A DNA stretch of 53,872 bases from an uncultured Clostridia bacterium (GCA_947589065.1 CANPZM010000006.1:1-53872), one strand, 5' to 3'; positions 8,559 to 19,025 are shown, counted from the stretch's first letter. A program made the numbers and translations. The notes: a model not told the origin generated them from the sequence alone.

Positions 8559-8792
8559 ATGCAAAAATATACGCTTAATCAAATTTTAAAAACATTAGAA
8601 AAATTGTTTGAGAGTGATTATGCAACTACCAAACAAATTAAAACGATAAAATGGAATCAATTAGATAAAATCAATAAAAACTTTACACCTATAGAAAAAA
8701 GCCTTGTAATGGATTTTAGCTATGCAATAGCAAAGAAAAAAATAGTAGAGTTTTTAGCAGGAAAAGAAATCGAAGAGGAGGAGAAAAAATAA
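8559..8792 (+). CDS. hypothetical protein, 77 residues
   Basis: ATG follows AAGAGGTAAAG. The protein is helical, with TLNQILKTLEKLFESDY at the start and an acidic-lysine tail. It has no recognised motif. The stop codon is four bases before the next ATG, so the two small genes are probably translated together and head the operon of the giant methylase/helicase gene. Function unknown. Confidence 0.6.
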   Translation: MQKYTLNQILKTLEKLFESDYATTKQIKTIKWNQLDKINKNFTPIEKSLVMDFSYAIAKKKIVEFLAGKEIEEEEKK

Positions 8793-8795
8793 AAA

Positions 8796-9104
8796 ATGAT
8801 ACATCAATATAAAAATCCATCAGTAAAATTTATGGTGAATAAAGGAAATTTTAATAAGTTAATGACAATATTATCTTATCAAGAAGAAAATATAGTTACA
8901 GAAGATTGGAAAGAAAAGGTAGCAGAATTAAAAGATTTATTATTGAGATATTCAATACCTAGAAAAGACGAAGATGGAGATGTTTCGATTATAGATATAG
9001 CTTTATATCCAAAAGAGGCATCCGAATTAATTGTGTTACTACTATCAGCATTTCAAATTTTGGAGGAAGATAGAGATTATACAGAATTAATGAAAAGAAA
9101 ATAA
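8796..9104 (+). CDS. hypothetical protein, 102 residues
   Basis: The start lies four bases after the previous stop, and its ribosome binding site GAGGAGG is inside the previous gene. The protein is soluble and acidic, with predicted helices and no Cys or catalytic signature. A short gene at this place, just ahead of the methylase/helicase gene, is common in Tn1549-like elements, but I cannot assign a role. Confidence 0.6.
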   Translation: MIHQYKNPSVKFMVNKGNFNKLMTILSYQEENIVTEDWKEKVAELKDLLLRYSIPRKDEDGDVSIIDIALYPKEASELIVLLLSAFQILEEDRDYTELMKRK

Positions 9105-9121
9105 TTAAAGGAGGAATGCAA

Positions 9122-12100
9122 GTGGGGAAAATTGTAGAAACTAGAAAACTCTATGAAGAAACCATAAATGATGTTACCCAAAGTGTAGAAAAGTGGCAAT
9201 CCTTTTTAGATAGTAGTTCTTGGAACTTTAAATACGATTTTGATGATCAAATTCTGATTTATGCACAAAGACCAAATGCTAGAGCCTGTGCTTCAATAGA
9301 AGAATGGAATAAAAAATTGAGAAGATGGATAAAAAAAGGCTCAAATGGTATATTTGTACAGTCTAAAGATGAAAACAGTAAATATCCTTTTAGAATTGTA
9401 TTTGATATTTCAGATACTTACAATGCTAGGAGAACAGATTATAAATTATGGGAAATAAAACCAGAATATGAAAAAGAAATTATTGATACATTAGAATCCA
9501 ATTTTGGAGAAATATATAATGAAGGTACTGAAAACAAATCATTAGCACAAGCAATTTATCTTACAGCATTCAATATGGTTGAAGATAATATACAAGATTA
9601 TATGGAAATGATAAGAAATAATGTAAAAGGTACAAAACTAGATGGATTAGATGAATCTTCTATTGAAAATATTACAAAAGTATCAGCAATTGCAAGTGTT
9701 TCTTATATGATGATGACTAGATGTGGAATTAACCCCAAAGATCATATTGATTTGCAAGATATTTCATATATTGAATATTTTAATGGTTATCAAACACTAA
9801 CAACTATTGGAAATGCAATAAGTGATATTGCAGAACAGGGTTTAAGAGAAATTGCAAAAACAGTTTTTGAATTACAAAAAAATGAAAATATAAAAAATCG
9901 CACATTTGAAAAAAATAAAAATGAATTATATGCTAAAGATGAAAATAAAGAAAAAGGAGGAATTGAAAATGGCAGAGCTAACCTACACGAGAGTGGGAGA
10001 TTACAATATACCCAATATGATAATGGAAATGGAGAAATTACCAACAGGGAAATACGCAAGAATGAGATTAAAGTATCTGAAGGAACACAACAAGCCGCTA
10101 TACACGATATTGAGAATGGAAAAGAAATTAGCAGAACATTTGACGGAGATACAGGAAACAGCATCAGCATGAGTATCACAGATAGTGGAAGAAATGGCGA
10201 AACAGGAGAAAGTGAACGAAGAATTGAAAGCTCAAGACCAGATGAAATGGGTACAACTTATGAACAATCTGAAGATGACAGCAGAGGAGATAGTGGAGAG
10301 AGAAATAATCTTCGTTTAACTGAATATAAAAAAGAAAATGATATTGGATATGTTGTTGTAGATGAGAAAATTAATCAAATACTTGCTACAACAACATATT
10401 TAAGTAAACACAATAGCGAAATAATCCAATATTTTGACCAAGAAAAAGATATATCCAAAAGAGCAGAATATTTAAAGAGTATTGTAAATAATGAATATAC
10501 GGAAATATTAATAGATAATGAAAGATTTGGATATAAAAAGTTTGAAAATGGTATTCTGTTTTGGAAAGATGGTTTCTTAAATAGAACAGCAGAAAGTTTA
10601 GTAAGTTGGAATGATTTAACATATCATTATGAGGCTATGATACTTCTGCATCAGTTACAAGATAGATTTGAAAAGCCAAAAAGTGAAATAGAGCAACAAA
10701 GTTTAATTAATGAATTTGATAATAAAACAGAGGACTTTGAATTTACTCAAGAGTTTATAGATAGATATTTACAAGAAAGGCATCAAGACCTAAAGTTTAG
10801 TGTATATACACATTTTAGAGATAGCTTATCAAGTAAAGAAAATATTGATTTCTTAAAAAGAGTTTATGGAATTGGTGGAAGAACATCTGTTATAAGAGGT
10901 TCTGGAATTGGAGTATGGTATGATGCTAAAGGAATGAAATTCAATAGGGGATATTTTGGAGAAAGTGCAAGAGAGCAGTTATTTAATTGGAATTATATTG
11001 AAAAAAGAATATCAGAACTTATAAAATCAGATAGATACCTTAATTCAAAAGAACTTGAAGAATATCCAAATTGGCTAGAAGAACAAGAAAATGCAAGAAG
11101 ATTAAGAGAGGCAGAAAAAAGACTTGAAGAACAAGAGAAAAATCAAGAAAACGAACTAGCTAAAAGAGTATATCAATATCATCTAGGAGATACTGTATAT
11201 CTAGGTGCAGATACATTTGAGGTAGTTTCAATAGACAATGATATAGTTACTCTATCTGATTCAAAATATCCATTATTTACACAACAATTACAATTTGAAG
11301 AATTTGAAAAAAGGATAAAAGAAAATCCTTCAAATAATCATTTAATTGTAGAAGTTCAATCAGAAACAACTGAGCCTCAAATAGAAAATCAAGAAAATTA
11401 TAGAATTGATAATAAAATTGAAGAATTAAAACAACAAATTGGAAATGAAAAATTATCTAATTTGTTTGATACTATAATTTCACATCAAAATGTCGATATT
11501 AGTTTATTAAATGATAATACTAAAACTCTTAATGAAAAAGAGCAGGTATTAAGAGATAAATGTGAGTATTATTCAAATGATTTTGGAGGATTTGATCCTA
11601 CAGATGGATATTTTGATATTACAGAGGATTCAATAGAAATTGAACTTTATAGTGATGAAAGTAGATATTCTTTAGATTGGAAAGAGTTTACAAGATTATT
11701 TATAGATTATGCTAATTTAAAAGAAAAGGATAAGCAAAAAGAAGAACAACAAGAAATAAAAGAAATACAAGATGCAAATACAGTAGAAGTTTCTAAAATA
11801 AAACCTAATATTGTAAGAGCAAAACATAAAATACAAGATTTTGTGTTACATCCAGAAATACCAGAAAGTAATAGAAATAATTTCAAAATAACAGATGATA
11901 ATTTAGGAGTTGGCGGACAAAAAGAAAAATATGCAAGAAATATAGATGCAATAAAAGTTCTAAAAAAATGTGAAGAAGAAAATAGATATGCAACTGTAGA
12001 AGAACAAAAAGTATTATCACAATATGTAGGCTGGGGAGGATTAGCTGATGCTTTTAATAAAGATAAGCCTGAATGGAGCAAAGAGTACAATGAATTAAAA

Positions 12101-12526
12101 GAATTATTAAATGATGAAGAATATGCAGAGGCTAGAGAATCAACTTTAACAGCATTTTATACACCACCAATCGTAATAAAAGCAATATACAAGGCTTTAC
12201 AAAATATGGGACTAAAAAATGCAAATATATTAGAGCCATCTTGTGGTATTGGTAATTTTATTGGAGTGTTACCACAAAAATTAGAAAATTGTAAAATATA
12301 TGGAATTGAAAAAGATAATATAAGTGGTAGAATAGCACAGCAGTTATATCAGAAATCAACAATAGCAGTACAAGGATATGAGAAAGTTGATTTACCAGAT
12401 AGCTTTTTTGATGTAGCACTTGGAAATGTTCCATTTGGAGAATTTAAAGTAATGGATAAAAGATATGATAAGCATAATTTTTTTAATCCACGATTATTTT
12501 TTTCGGTAAGACTATTGATAAAGTAA
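9122..12526 (+). CDS. methylase/helicase fragment 1: N-terminal and N6-methylase domains
   Basis: About 1130 residues. The N-terminus ([20 protein letters not shown], then [15 protein letters not shown]) is the conserved opening domain of these proteins. A basic/Glu-rich coiled segment lies around 630-680. The Rossmann-type methylase region begins near 900, with [31 protein letters not shown] (SAM-binding loop) and GNVPFGEF in the place of the usual NPPY motif. The correct frame is lost after DKHNFF, where one extra A and one extra C (12504) precede GGT; the last residues up to the TAA at 12524 are therefore out of frame. The stretch at 9969-10319 also encodes a TnpV-like protein in another frame. 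Confidence 0.85.
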   Translation: MGKIVETRKLYEETINDVTQSVEKWQSFLDSSSWNFKYDFDDQILIYAQRPNARACASIEEWNKKLRRWIKKGSNGIFVQSKDENSKYPFRIVFDISDTYNARRTDYKLWEIKPEYEKEIIDTLESNFGEIYNEGTENKSLAQAIYLTAFNMVEDNIQDYMEMIRNNVKGTKLDGLDESSIENITKVSAIASVSYMMMTRCGINPKDHIDLQDISYIEYFNGYQTLTTIGNAISDIAEQGLREIAKTVFELQKNENIKNRTFEKNKNELYAKDENKEKGGIENGRANLHESGRLQYTQYDNGNGEITNREIRKNEIKVSEGTQQAAIHDIENGKEISRTFDGDTGNSISMSITDSGRNGETGESERRIESSRPDEMGTTYEQSEDDSRGDSGERNNLRLTEYKKENDIGYVVVDEKINQILATTTYLSKHNSEIIQYFDQEKDISKRAEYLKSIVNNEYTEILIDNERFGYKKFENGILFWKDGFLNRTAESLVSWNDLTYHYEAMILLHQLQDRFEKPKSEIEQQSLINEFDNKTEDFEFTQEFIDRYLQERHQDLKFSVYTHFRDSLSSKENIDFLKRVYGIGGRTSVIRGSGIGVWYDAKGMKFNRGYFGESAREQLFNWNYIEKRISELIKSDRYLNSKELEEYPNWLEEQENARRLREAEKRLEEQEKNQENELAKRVYQYHLGDTVYLGADTFEVVSIDNDIVTLSDSKYPLFTQQLQFEEFEKRIKENPSNNHLIVEVQSETTEPQIENQENYRIDNKIEELKQQIGNEKLSNLFDTIISHQNVDISLLNDNTKTLNEKEQVLRDKCEYYSNDFGGFDPTDGYFDITEDSIEIELYSDESRYSLDWKEFTRLFIDYANLKEKDKQKEEQQEIKEIQDANTVEVSKIKPNIVRAKHKIQDFVLHPEIPESNRNNFKITDDNLGVGGQKEKYARNIDAIKVLKKCEEENRYATVEEQKVLSQYVGWGGLADAFNKDKPEWSKEYNELKELLNDEEYAEARESTLTAFYTPPIVIKAIYKALQNMGLKNANILEPSCGIGNFIGVLPQKLENCKIYGIEKDNISGRIAQQLYQKSTIAVQGYEKVDLPDSFFDVALGNVPFGEFKVMDKRYDKHNFFNPRLFFSVRLLIK
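9969..10319 (+). pseudogene. tnpV: TnpV-family protein overprinted inside the methylase/helicase gene
   Basis: In a frame different from the host gene, ATG 9969 sits eight bases after a perfect AAAGGAGG. The frame reads [14 protein letters not shown], then [14 protein letters not shown] and [11 protein letters not shown], the signature of the transposon-encoded TnpV family. It meets a TGA at 10170-10172, but beyond it the same frame continues with [24 protein letters not shown] and [11 protein letters not shown] to a TAA, which is the rest of a normal TnpV protein. Total length is 116 codons plus stop, the family length. The host frame here is a low-complexity polar region, as expected if it tolerates overprinting. 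A single base change would explain the TGA. The role of TnpV is unknown. Confidence 0.72.
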
Positions 12527-12567
12527 GACCTGGAGGTATTATTGCATTTATTACTTCAAAAGGAACT

Positions 12568-14427
12568 ATGGACAAGCAAAATTCATCTGTTAGAAGATAT
12601 ATAGCTCAAAGAGCAGATTTAGTTGGAGCAATTAGACTTCCAAATAATACTTTTACAAAAAATGCAGGAACAAAAGTTACATCAGACATTTTATTTCTAC
12701 AAAAAAGAGAAAATATGACTGATATTATGCCAGATTGGATAAATCTTGATACAGATAAAAACGGAATAGTAATGAATAAATATTTTGTAGATAATCCTAA
12801 TATGATTTTAGGCAAAATGGAAATGGATACAATGCAGTATGGTAGAGAAGATTCAACTTGTAAGGCTTATGAGGGATTAGAACTAGAAGATTTACTAAAT
12901 GAGGCAGTAGAAGATATAAAAGCTCAAATAGAAGATTTTGAAGTTGGAGATATAGAGGAAGAAGAAGTAAATTCAATACCTGCAGATCCTAATGTAAAAA
13001 ATCTATCTTATACTTTAGTAGATGGTAAAATTTACTTTAGAGAAAATAGCATAATGATAGAGCAAAACTTGCCAATTACAACTACAAGCAGAATTAAAGG
13101 AATGATAGAACTACGAGAAACTGTAAGAAATTTAATTGAATTACAAACAGACGATTTTCCAGATGAAAATATAAAATCTGTGCAAGCAAAATTAAATAGA
13201 CAATATGATGATTTTGTTAGAAAATATGGTTTAATAAATAGCAGAGGAAACAGGCTAGCTTTTGAAGAAGATAGTAGTTATTATTTGCTTTGTTCATTGG
13301 AAGTATTAGATAGTGATGGTAAATTCTTACGAAAAGCAGATATGTTTTCAAAAAGAACTATCAAAGCATATAAAGAAATTACAAGTGTTGATACAGCAAA
13401 TGAGGCTTTAATAGTTTCGCTTTCAGAAAAAGCTACAGTTGATTTAGAGTATATGTCAAAACTTTCTAACAAAACACAAGAAGAACTTATAAGTGAATTA
13501 GCAGGAGCTATTTATAAAGTACCAATGGAAGATGGTAAATATGAAACAGCAGATGAATATTTAAGTGGAAATGTTAGAGAAAAACTAAAACTTGCAGAGT
13601 CTTTAGTAGAAACACATCCAGAATTTAAAATAAATGTAGAGTCTTTAAAGAAAGTACAACCAGAAGATTTAACAGCAACAGAAATTGGAATAAGATTAGG
13701 TGCAACTTGGATACCACCAGAAATTATAGATCAATTTATGTACGAATTACTAGAAACATCAAATCAAGCTAAGTGGGATATAAAAACAAAATTTAGTGAA
13801 TTCAATTCACAATGGTATATAACACATAAAAATTATGATTACAGAAATGTAAAAGTAAATAAAACCTATGGTACAAATAGACTTAACGCATACGAGATAA
13901 TAGAAAGAACTTTAAATCTAAAAGATATAAAAATATTTGATACAATTACAAATGCAGAAGGGAAAAAAGAAAGTGTCTTTAACGCAAGAGAAACAGCCAT
14001 TGCACAAGCTAGACAAGAAGAAATAAAACAGGCATTTCAAGACTGGGTATGGAAAGACCAAGAAAGACGAGAAAGTCTAGTAAGATTATACAACGATAGA
14101 TTTAATAGTATTCGACCTAGAGAATATGATGGTAGCCATTTGAATTTTGTTGGTATGAACCCAGAAATAAAATTAAGGATTCATCAGCAAAATGCCATTG
14201 CTCACATTTTGTATGGAAAAAATACACTTTTAGCACACGAAGTAGGTGCAGGAAAAACATTTGAAATGGTAGCAGGAGCTATGGAAAGTAAACGACTTGG
14301 ATTATGTAACAAGTCGCTTTTTGTTGTGCCAAATCACATTGTAGAGCAATTTGCAAGTGAATTTTTGCGGGTTATATCCATCAGCAAATATTATGGTTGC
14401 AACAAAAAAAGATTTTGCAACAGCTAA
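12568..14427 (+). CDS. methylase/helicase fragment 2: spacer and SNF2 ATPase start
   Basis: The homologous sequence really resumes at about 12505, in the reading that gives [20 protein letters not shown], the end of the methylase domain. The middle holds a long helical linker typical of the family ([21 protein letters not shown]). Near the end [19 protein letters not shown] is the Walker A motif of the SNF2-type ATPase, followed by [17 protein letters not shown]. The frame is lost at the CGGG of 14368-14371. The final residues before the TAG are out of frame. Confidence 0.82.
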   Translation: MDKQNSSVRRYIAQRADLVGAIRLPNNTFTKNAGTKVTSDILFLQKRENMTDIMPDWINLDTDKNGIVMNKYFVDNPNMILGKMEMDTMQYGREDSTCKAYEGLELEDLLNEAVEDIKAQIEDFEVGDIEEEEVNSIPADPNVKNLSYTLVDGKIYFRENSIMIEQNLPITTTSRIKGMIELRETVRNLIELQTDDFPDENIKSVQAKLNRQYDDFVRKYGLINSRGNRLAFEEDSSYYLLCSLEVLDSDGKFLRKADMFSKRTIKAYKEITSVDTANEALIVSLSEKATVDLEYMSKLSNKTQEELISELAGAIYKVPMEDGKYETADEYLSGNVREKLKLAESLVETHPEFKINVESLKKVQPEDLTATEIGIRLGATWIPPEIIDQFMYELLETSNQAKWDIKTKFSEFNSQWYITHKNYDYRNVKVNKTYGTNRLNAYEIIERTLNLKDIKIFDTITNAEGKKESVFNARETAIAQARQEEIKQAFQDWVWKDQERRESLVRLYNDRFNSIRPREYDGSHLNFVGMNPEIKLRIHQQNAIAHILYGKNTLLAHEVGAGKTFEMVAGAMESKRLGLCNKSLFVVPNHIVEQFASEFLRVISISKYYGCNKKRFCNS

Positions 14428-15049
14428 TAGAAAAAAGTTTGTATCAAGAATAGCAACAGGCGATTTTGATGCAGTTATCATCGGGCATTCGCAATTCGAG
14501 AAAATACCAATGTCAATAGAAAGACAAAGGTATCTTATTCAAGAGCAAATTAATCAAGTGTTACAATCAATTGAAGATGCAAAAAGAGATAAAGCAGAAA
14601 ATTTTACAGTTAAGCAAATGGAAAAAGCGAGAAAACAATTAGAAATTAAACTTGAAAAATTAAATAACAATACTAGAAAAGATGATGTAATAACATTTGA
14701 GCAATTAGGTGTAGATAAGCTGTTTGTAGATGAAGCACACGCATACAAAAACTTATTTTTATATACCAAAATGCACAATGTAAGCGGGATTGCTCAAACA
14801 GAGGCACAAAAAAGTAGTGATTTATTTATGAAATGTCGCTATCTTGATGAAATGACAACTGGAAAAGGAATAGTATTTGCAACAGGAACACCAGTAAGCA
14901 ATTCAATGGTGGAATTATACACAATGCAAAGATATTTGCAATATGAGGATTTAAGAAAAGCAGGATTACAAAATTTCGATAACTGGGCAAGTATTTTTGG
15001 AGAAACAATTACTGCGGTAGAACTTTCACCTGAGCGGAACAGGATTTAG
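14351..15049 (+). CDS. methylase/helicase fragment 3: SNF2 DEAH region
   Basis: The genuine sequence starts about 14372 with [15 protein letters not shown], continuing fragment 2 after removal of one base. It contains [13 protein letters not shown], a coiled segment, the Walker B motif [12 protein letters not shown], and the motif III-like segment [21 protein letters not shown]. These are hallmarks of the element-borne SNF2 helicase family. The frame breaks at an extra C (15035) in [13 protein letters not shown], which is otherwise conserved. Confidence 0.82.
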   Translation: MQVNFCGLYPSANIMVATKKDFATANRKKFVSRIATGDFDAVIIGHSQFEKIPMSIERQRYLIQEQINQVLQSIEDAKRDKAENFTVKQMEKARKQLEIKLEKLNNNTRKDDVITFEQLGVDKLFVDEAHAYKNLFLYTKMHNVSGIAQTEAQKSSDLFMKCRYLDEMTTGKGIVFATGTPVSNSMVELYTMQRYLQYEDLRKAGLQNFDNWASIFGETITAVELSPERNRI

Positions 15050-15092
15050 AGCAAGAACAAGGTTTGCAAGATTTCATAACCTACCAGAGCTA

Positions 15093-15731
15093 ATGGCACT
15101 ATTTAAAGAAGTAGCAGATATTCAAACAGCAGATACATTAAATTTACCAACCCCAGAAGTTGTAACAAAAAATGTATTTGTAAAGCCGAGTGAAATACAA
15201 CAAGAAATGGTTAAAGGTTTAGGAGAAAGAGCAGAAGAAATAAGAAATGGAACTGTTGATCCTAAAACAGATAATATGTTAAAAATAACTAATGAAGGGA
15301 GAAAATTAGCATTAGACCAGAGATTATTGAACGAAAATCTAGGAGACTTTGAAGATAGCAAAGTAAATGTTGCAGCAAAAAATATTTATGAAATATGGGA
15401 AGAAAACAAGCAAGAGAAATTAACTCAGCTTGTTTTTTGTGATTTATCAACTCCACGAAGTTTAGGAGCAGAAGATAATCCTTATGAAATGGAGCAAATA
15501 GACGGCAAATGGCAATTAAAAGAGAGAATTTTTACAGATGTTTATACTGACCTAAAAAGAAAATTAATAGCCAAAGGAATACCAGAGAATGAAATAGCAT
15601 TTATACACGATGCAGATAATGAAGTTAAAAAGAAAGAACTTTTTAGCAAAGTAAGAAAAGGAGATGTAAGAGTTTTAATAGGAAGTACAAGCAAAATGCG
15701 GAGCACGGAACAAACTGCCAAGATAAAATAA
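15093..15731 (+). CDS. methylase/helicase fragment 4: between helicase domains
   Basis: This fragment continues fragment 3 with FHNLPELMALFKEVADIQTA, a well-conserved segment of the family, then the start of the helicase C-terminal domain (LVFCDLSTP and VRVLIGSTSKM). Two extra C residues, at 15699 and 15706, each before GGA, disrupt the conserved stretch that should read SKMGAGTNCQDKIIALHHLD. Translation would stop at the TAA of 15729. Confidence 0.8.
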   Translation: MALFKEVADIQTADTLNLPTPEVVTKNVFVKPSEIQQEMVKGLGERAEEIRNGTVDPKTDNMLKITNEGRKLALDQRLLNENLGDFEDSKVNVAAKNIYEIWEENKQEKLTQLVFCDLSTPRSLGAEDNPYEMEQIDGKWQLKERIFTDVYTDLKRKLIAKGIPENEIAFIHDADNEVKKKELFSKVRKGDVRVLIGSTSKMRSTEQTAKIK

Positions 15732-15775
15732 TTGCTCTCCATCACCTTGACTGCCCCTGGAGACCAGCTGACCTT

Positions 15776-16708
15776 GTGCAACGCAACGGACGTGGAATTC
15801 GTCAAGGAAATCAAAATAAAAAAGTTTATATATACACTTATGTAACAGAGAAAACTTTTGATGCCTATATGTTTCAGGGAGTCGAGACAAAGCAGAAATT
15901 CATTTCACAAATAATGACCTCAAAGACTCCAGTTCGTACAATGGAAGATGTAGATGAAAAAGCTCTTTCTTATGGAGAAATAAAAGCTCTTGCAACTGGA
16001 AATAAGGATATTTTAAGAAAAACAGAACTAGATGCAGAAGTTGCAAAATTGAAAATTCTAAAACAAAATCATTTAAGCCAAATATATGATTTAGAAAGCA
16101 AGATAACAAAGATGTATCCTCAAAGAATAAAAGAACTAGAAGAAATAATACAAGCTTATGATTTTGATAAAAAGCATTTAGAAGAGAATACAATTACAAA
16201 TGCAGAAGGATTTGCTCCAATGACAATTAAAGGTATAAAATATTCAGATAAAGAACAAGCAGGAAAAGCTTTATTAAAGGCTTGCTCAGAAAAACAAAGT
16301 AAGGATAAAGAAGATTTAGGAGAATATAGAGGATTTAAATTAGAATTAGGTTTTGATTCTGTATCAAGAGAATTTACACTTAATATAAAAAACAAAACAA
16401 GTAGAGAAATTCATTTAGGTAGTGATGTATTTGGAAATATTAGAAGAATTGATAATAGTTTAAGTGATTTTGATTCCTATATAAATGACGATAAAGCAGA
16501 AATTGAAGATATAAAGAAACAACTAGAAGTTGCTAAAATAGAAGTTCAAAAGCCATTTTTTAAGGAGGACGAGCTAAAAGAAAAAATGAAAGAATTAGAT
16601 AAATTGAATATTTCACTCAATATTAATGAAAAGGAAAAACAGGTGTTGGATAGGTCAAATGAAGATGAGGAAGTTGAGAAAAATAAGGATAAAGATTATG
16701 AGAGGTAG
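15776..16708 (+). CDS. methylase/helicase fragment 5: helicase C-terminal end
   Basis: The corrected frame runs from about 15707 through DCPWRPADLVQRNGRGIRQG, containing the arginine-finger motif VI of SNF2 helicases, then VTEKTFDAYMFQGVETKQKF and ISQIMTSKTPVR. The last 200 residues are a charged coiled coil ending in an acidic-lysine tail. The stop at 16708 is the natural end of the gene, as a new promoter follows directly. Confidence 0.82.
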   Translation: MQRNGRGIRQGNQNKKVYIYTYVTEKTFDAYMFQGVETKQKFISQIMTSKTPVRTMEDVDEKALSYGEIKALATGNKDILRKTELDAEVAKLKILKQNHLSQIYDLESKITKMYPQRIKELEEIIQAYDFDKKHLEENTITNAEGFAPMTIKGIKYSDKEQAGKALLKACSEKQSKDKEDLGEYRGFKLELGFDSVSREFTLNIKNKTSREIHLGSDVFGNIRRIDNSLSDFDSYINDDKAEIEDIKKQLEVAKIEVQKPFFKEDELKEKMKELDKLNISLNINEKEKQVLDRSNEDEEVEKNKDKDYER

Positions 16709-16736
16709 TTGTAAAAAAATGTATCAGTGATATAAT
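16709..16736 (+). promoter_or_regulatory. promoter downstream of the methylase/helicase gene
   Basis: TTGTAA (16709-16714) and TATAAT (16731-16736) are 16 bases apart. They directly follow the stop codon and would drive the membrane-protein genes at 16831 and 17609. Confidence 0.6.
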
Positions 16737-16830
16737 CCTTTATAAGTTAATAATTTATCCAGAATATTATTAATGTTGCAAGTAAGTTAGATAAAGAAAA
16801 TTAGTATTTTTGTAAAGGATGGAGTATAAG

Positions 16831-17550
16831 ATGAAAAAAACATTAAGAAAAATAATAATAATAATAATTATTATAATATTATCATTAGTAGGTTATTTAG
16901 GATATAGAATTTTAAGCGGACCAAGTGTAAGTATAAAAGAAAAAATAGAAATTAAAAAATATGTTGAAAGTTACTTAACAAAGAAATATGGCGAACATAA
17001 ATATAAAGTTACTGATATTAGATATGAATATAATATGGCTTATGTATTTGATTATTCCAATCCTAAAGGATATTGGGTAGATTATAAAAGTGACATTGTG
17101 CCTAGTTCATGGGTTACTATTGATGGTCTAATTCCAAATGATTACAAAGTAATCAGTGATTATTTTATTGAAAGTTACTATTTTCCTAGTCAAGATGGTT
17201 ATGATGTTTATAAAATAATGGAAGATATGGAACCAAAAGAAGAATTGGGGAAAAATCTTTTAAATGAATTACGAGATGAATTTGATACAAATATATATGA
17301 GGTAAAAGATAGCACAATTATATTGAGTATTCCAGAAGATTATGGAAAAATACCAACTTTAGAAGAATTAAAAACTGATATTAATTTATACAAAGTGATA
17401 AGTTTTGATTTTAAAGTTTCAAATACAATAGAAGATACAAATGAATACAAGGGAAGACTTAAAGCATATATTACAAATAAGTATAATAGTAATTCAAATG
17501 TATACTTTAATAAAGAAAATACTCTTGTAAGTGTATTCTTAACAGATTAA
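16831..17550 (+). CDS. membrane-anchored protein, 239 residues, function unknown
   Basis: The N-terminus is basic (MKKTLRK) and is followed by an Ile-rich transmembrane helix, with nine Ile in a row encoded by a simple ATA/ATT repeat, and then YLGYRILSGPS. The remaining 200 residues are predicted to be outside the membrane, with a beta-rich composition and no Cys. There is no lipobox and no sorting signal. ATG 16831 is preferred over 16819 because GGATGGAG gives a better distance. No recognised domain; possibly a lipoprotein-like cargo or mating-surface protein. Confidence 0.65.
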   Translation: MKKTLRKIIIIIIIIILSLVGYLGYRILSGPSVSIKEKIEIKKYVESYLTKKYGEHKYKVTDIRYEYNMAYVFDYSNPKGYWVDYKSDIVPSSWVTIDGLIPNDYKVISDYFIESYYFPSQDGYDVYKIMEDMEPKEELGKNLLNELRDEFDTNIYEVKDSTIILSIPEDYGKIPTLEELKTDINLYKVISFDFKVSNTIEDTNEYKGRLKAYITNKYNSNSNVYFNKENTLVSVFLTD

Positions 17551-17608
17551 AATGTTCTTTATTTATGCAAAATTATAATTTATAGAAATATATGAAGGGA
17601 TAAAGTTT

Positions 17609-18151
17609 ATGAAAAATTTTGATGTAAAAATATTTGAATCACCTATAAATGATGAAGCATTTAGTAGAGTAAAAAAAGAATTAGACAAAAATCCAAATTT
17701 TCAGATTAACAATGATAATATATCTGAATTTGTGGAATGTAAATTAGTTTTAGATATATTAAAAGAATATAAAATAGAATATAAAATTATTGCAAATGAT
17801 AGATGGACTACAAGAGGAAGAATACCACAATATGATTTAATAGTTTGCATATACATTTCGCAAAAAGATTATGTTTTAATAAAGCACCTTCTTGAACCAG
17901 AGAAAGAAGAATATAATGATTATGATGTAGAAAATGATAAAATTACAAAAAATTTAAAGTTAACTTATAATATTTTTGTAAACTTAATTTGCTTTGCTAT
18001 AGGAATTCCTTTTCTTATTTTAGGACTACAACTTATTGGCGAAGATAAAATTTTTGCAATTATCTTAATAATTATTGGAGGAGGAATTTTGGTTTTTAGA
18101 ATTGCAAAAATAAGTAAGATTATAAATGAGAAATTTACGAAAAGATTATAG
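17609..18151 (+). CDS. membrane protein with cytoplasmic N-terminal domain, unknown
   Basis: ATG follows GAAGGGATAAAG. Residues 1-110 form a soluble domain containing a central LVLDILKEYKIEYKII and a WTTRGRIPQYDLIVCIYI strand. Two transmembrane helices follow (about residues 122-145 and 148-166), with IIIGGGILVF in the second. A basic tail ends the protein. The soluble part looks like a small alpha/beta domain that could bind a ligand or partner, but I do not recognise it. It is probably in one unit with the membrane protein upstream. Confidence 0.6.
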   Translation: MKNFDVKIFESPINDEAFSRVKKELDKNPNFQINNDNISEFVECKLVLDILKEYKIEYKIIANDRWTTRGRIPQYDLIVCIYISQKDYVLIKHLLEPEKEEYNDYDVENDKITKNLKLTYNIFVNLICFAIGIPFLILGLQLIGEDKIFAIILIIIGGGILVFRIAKISKIINEKFTKRL

Positions 18152-18208
18152 TAGATTGTCAACACTGATTTAGAAATAAAATTTGAAAAAAATGAACAGA
18201 AATATTAG

Positions 18209-18237
18209 AAAAAAGGCTAACTAGGTTAGTCTTTTTT
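18209..18237. terminator. bidirectional terminator between convergent genes
   Basis: Six As, GGCTAAC, TAG, GTTAGTC and six Ts form a hairpin usable on both strands. It ends the unit from the left and the XRE gene from the right. Confidence 0.75.
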
Positions 18238-18248
18238 CGTAGTCAAAT

Positions 18249-18485
18249 TTATTCATCATCTATATCAATAAAAACTTCATCATCGAAGAAATCTTTTAAT
18301 GGCATATCTAAACCATAGCATAGACGAACAATGGTAAGTAATTTTGGATTTTGACTGGTGCCATTAATTAGACCATTAACTGTTGATTGTGTTATTCCAG
18401 ATAAAGTTGATAGTTTATTAATTGTAATATTTCTCTCTTTGCAGAGTTTTAATAATCTTAATTTAACTGCTTGTTGCAAGTCCAT
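18249..18485 (-). CDS. XRE/Cro-type HTH transcriptional regulator
   Basis: The 78-residue product is essentially a single Cro/C1-type helix-turn-helix domain: NITINKLSTLSGITQSTVN contains the turn, followed by GTSQNPKLLTIVRLCYGLDM and DFFDDE at the acidic end. The ATG lies behind a perfect AAGGAGG on the minus strand, and TATACT with an upstream TG forms its extended -10 box. It is transcribed away from the three tandem paralogs starting at 18611, whose promoter faces it, so it probably represses that unit and itself. Confidence 0.88.
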   Translation of the reverse strand: MDLQQAVKLRLLKLCKERNITINKLSTLSGITQSTVNGLINGTSQNPKLLTIVRLCYGLDMPLKDFFDDEVFIDIDDE

Positions 18486-18547
18486 ACTTTCTTCCTCCTT
18501 AAATGGTAGTATAGCAAAAATATAAAAATAATATTAACGGCGCACAG

Positions 18548-18576
18548 TTGACTTTTGATAAGTGTAGTATTAAAAT
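18548..18576 (+). promoter_or_regulatory. promoter for the tandem paralog genes
   Basis: TTGACT (18548-18553) and TAAAAT (18571-18576) are separated by 17 bases. The promoter faces that of the XRE gene, so a regulator bound between them could control both. Confidence 0.55.
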
Positions 18577-18610
18577 ACCGACAAAATTGTAGCAAGGAGG
18601 TTAGATAAAA

Positions 18611-18958
18611 ATGGAAGAAGTACTAGAAAATCAAGTATTAAAAGCTTTGTGTGAAAGGAGTGAAATAAATAATATGAAAAGCTTTTTTGAAAGAGAAAGA
18701 CTTATAGAATATATTGAAGATAATGCAATGAGTAAAGCTAGAAAAAGAGCTGATTATAAGGAAAAGACGAAATTAATTCAAGAGATAATGAAAAAAAATC
18801 CAAAATTAAGAGCTTTTATTGAAGATGAAGAAATAGAAGAATTAAGTAAAGAAGAAGTAGAAAAATTACTTGAAATAAGTACGATACAATCAGAAATCTC
18901 AAACATAGAAAATGAGGAAATATTTAAGTTAGGCATTAAAAATGGAATTGAATTATAA
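18611..18958 (+). CDS. tandem paralog family, copy 1 (115 residues), unknown
   Basis: ATG follows AAGGAGGTTAGATAAAA. The N-terminal half is charged and helical. The C-terminal half has the family core: NPKLRAFIEDEEIEELSKEE, then a helix, then IENEEIFKLGIKNG. The same core recurs in the next two genes, so all three are paralogs. Proteins with a closing KLGMKE-type motif occur in many clostridial genomes near mobile DNA. I cannot name a function. It is the first gene behind the promoter opposite the XRE repressor. Confidence 0.6.
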   Translation: MEEVLENQVLKALCERSEINNMKSFFERERLIEYIEDNAMSKARKRADYKEKTKLIQEIMKKNPKLRAFIEDEEIEELSKEEVEKLLEISTIQSEISNIENEEIFKLGIKNGIEL

Positions 18959-18983
18959 ATGTAAAATCCATTAAAAACAAGTC

Positions 18984-19025
18984 AAATGTGCAAATTATTA
19001 AAAATGTAATAATTTACACATTTTT
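18984..19025 (+). terminator. long hairpin between paralog copies 1 and 2
   Basis: A 16-base stem (AAATGTGCAAATTATT with its complement, one G-U pair) is followed by Ts. It may be a partial terminator that sets the ratio between copy 1 and copies 2-3. Confidence 0.65.

Larger units (their letters stand above)
9122..16708 (+). pseudogene. giant N6-methylase/SNF2-helicase gene, frame-disrupted (composite)
   Basis: Five consecutive ORFs add up to one protein of about 2500 residues, typical of Tn1549-like elements: an N-terminal conjugal-element domain, an N6-adenine methylase-like domain, an SNF2-type ATPase and a helicase C-terminal domain. At each junction the next ORF continues the homologous sequence without a gap. 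The repairs needed are removal of one A at 12485-12486, C at 12504, one base in CGGG at 14368-14371, C at 15035, and C at 15699 and 15706. The start is taken at GTG 9122, seven bases after AAAGGAGG; the ATG at 9116 is too close to that site. If the disruptions are base errors, the gene is intact; if real, it is dead. Its role is thought to be protecting or remodelling transferred DNA. Confidence 0.8.

Noticed and set aside
9906-9968. Upstream extension of the TnpV-like frame starting at 9906
   Set aside because: The region before ATG 9969 is lysine-rich, has no ribosome binding site and no TnpV similarity; the perfect Shine-Dalgarno sits directly before 9969.
10170-10172. TGA in the TnpV frame read as Trp or selenocysteine (recoding)
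   Set aside because: TGA ends other genes here, for example at 35309, and there is no SECIS-like hairpin I can see. A point mutation is simpler.
16858-16885. ATA/ATT simple repeat as a phase-variation tract
   Set aside because: The units are triplets, so length change would not shift the frame; it only alters the number of Ile residues in the membrane helix.
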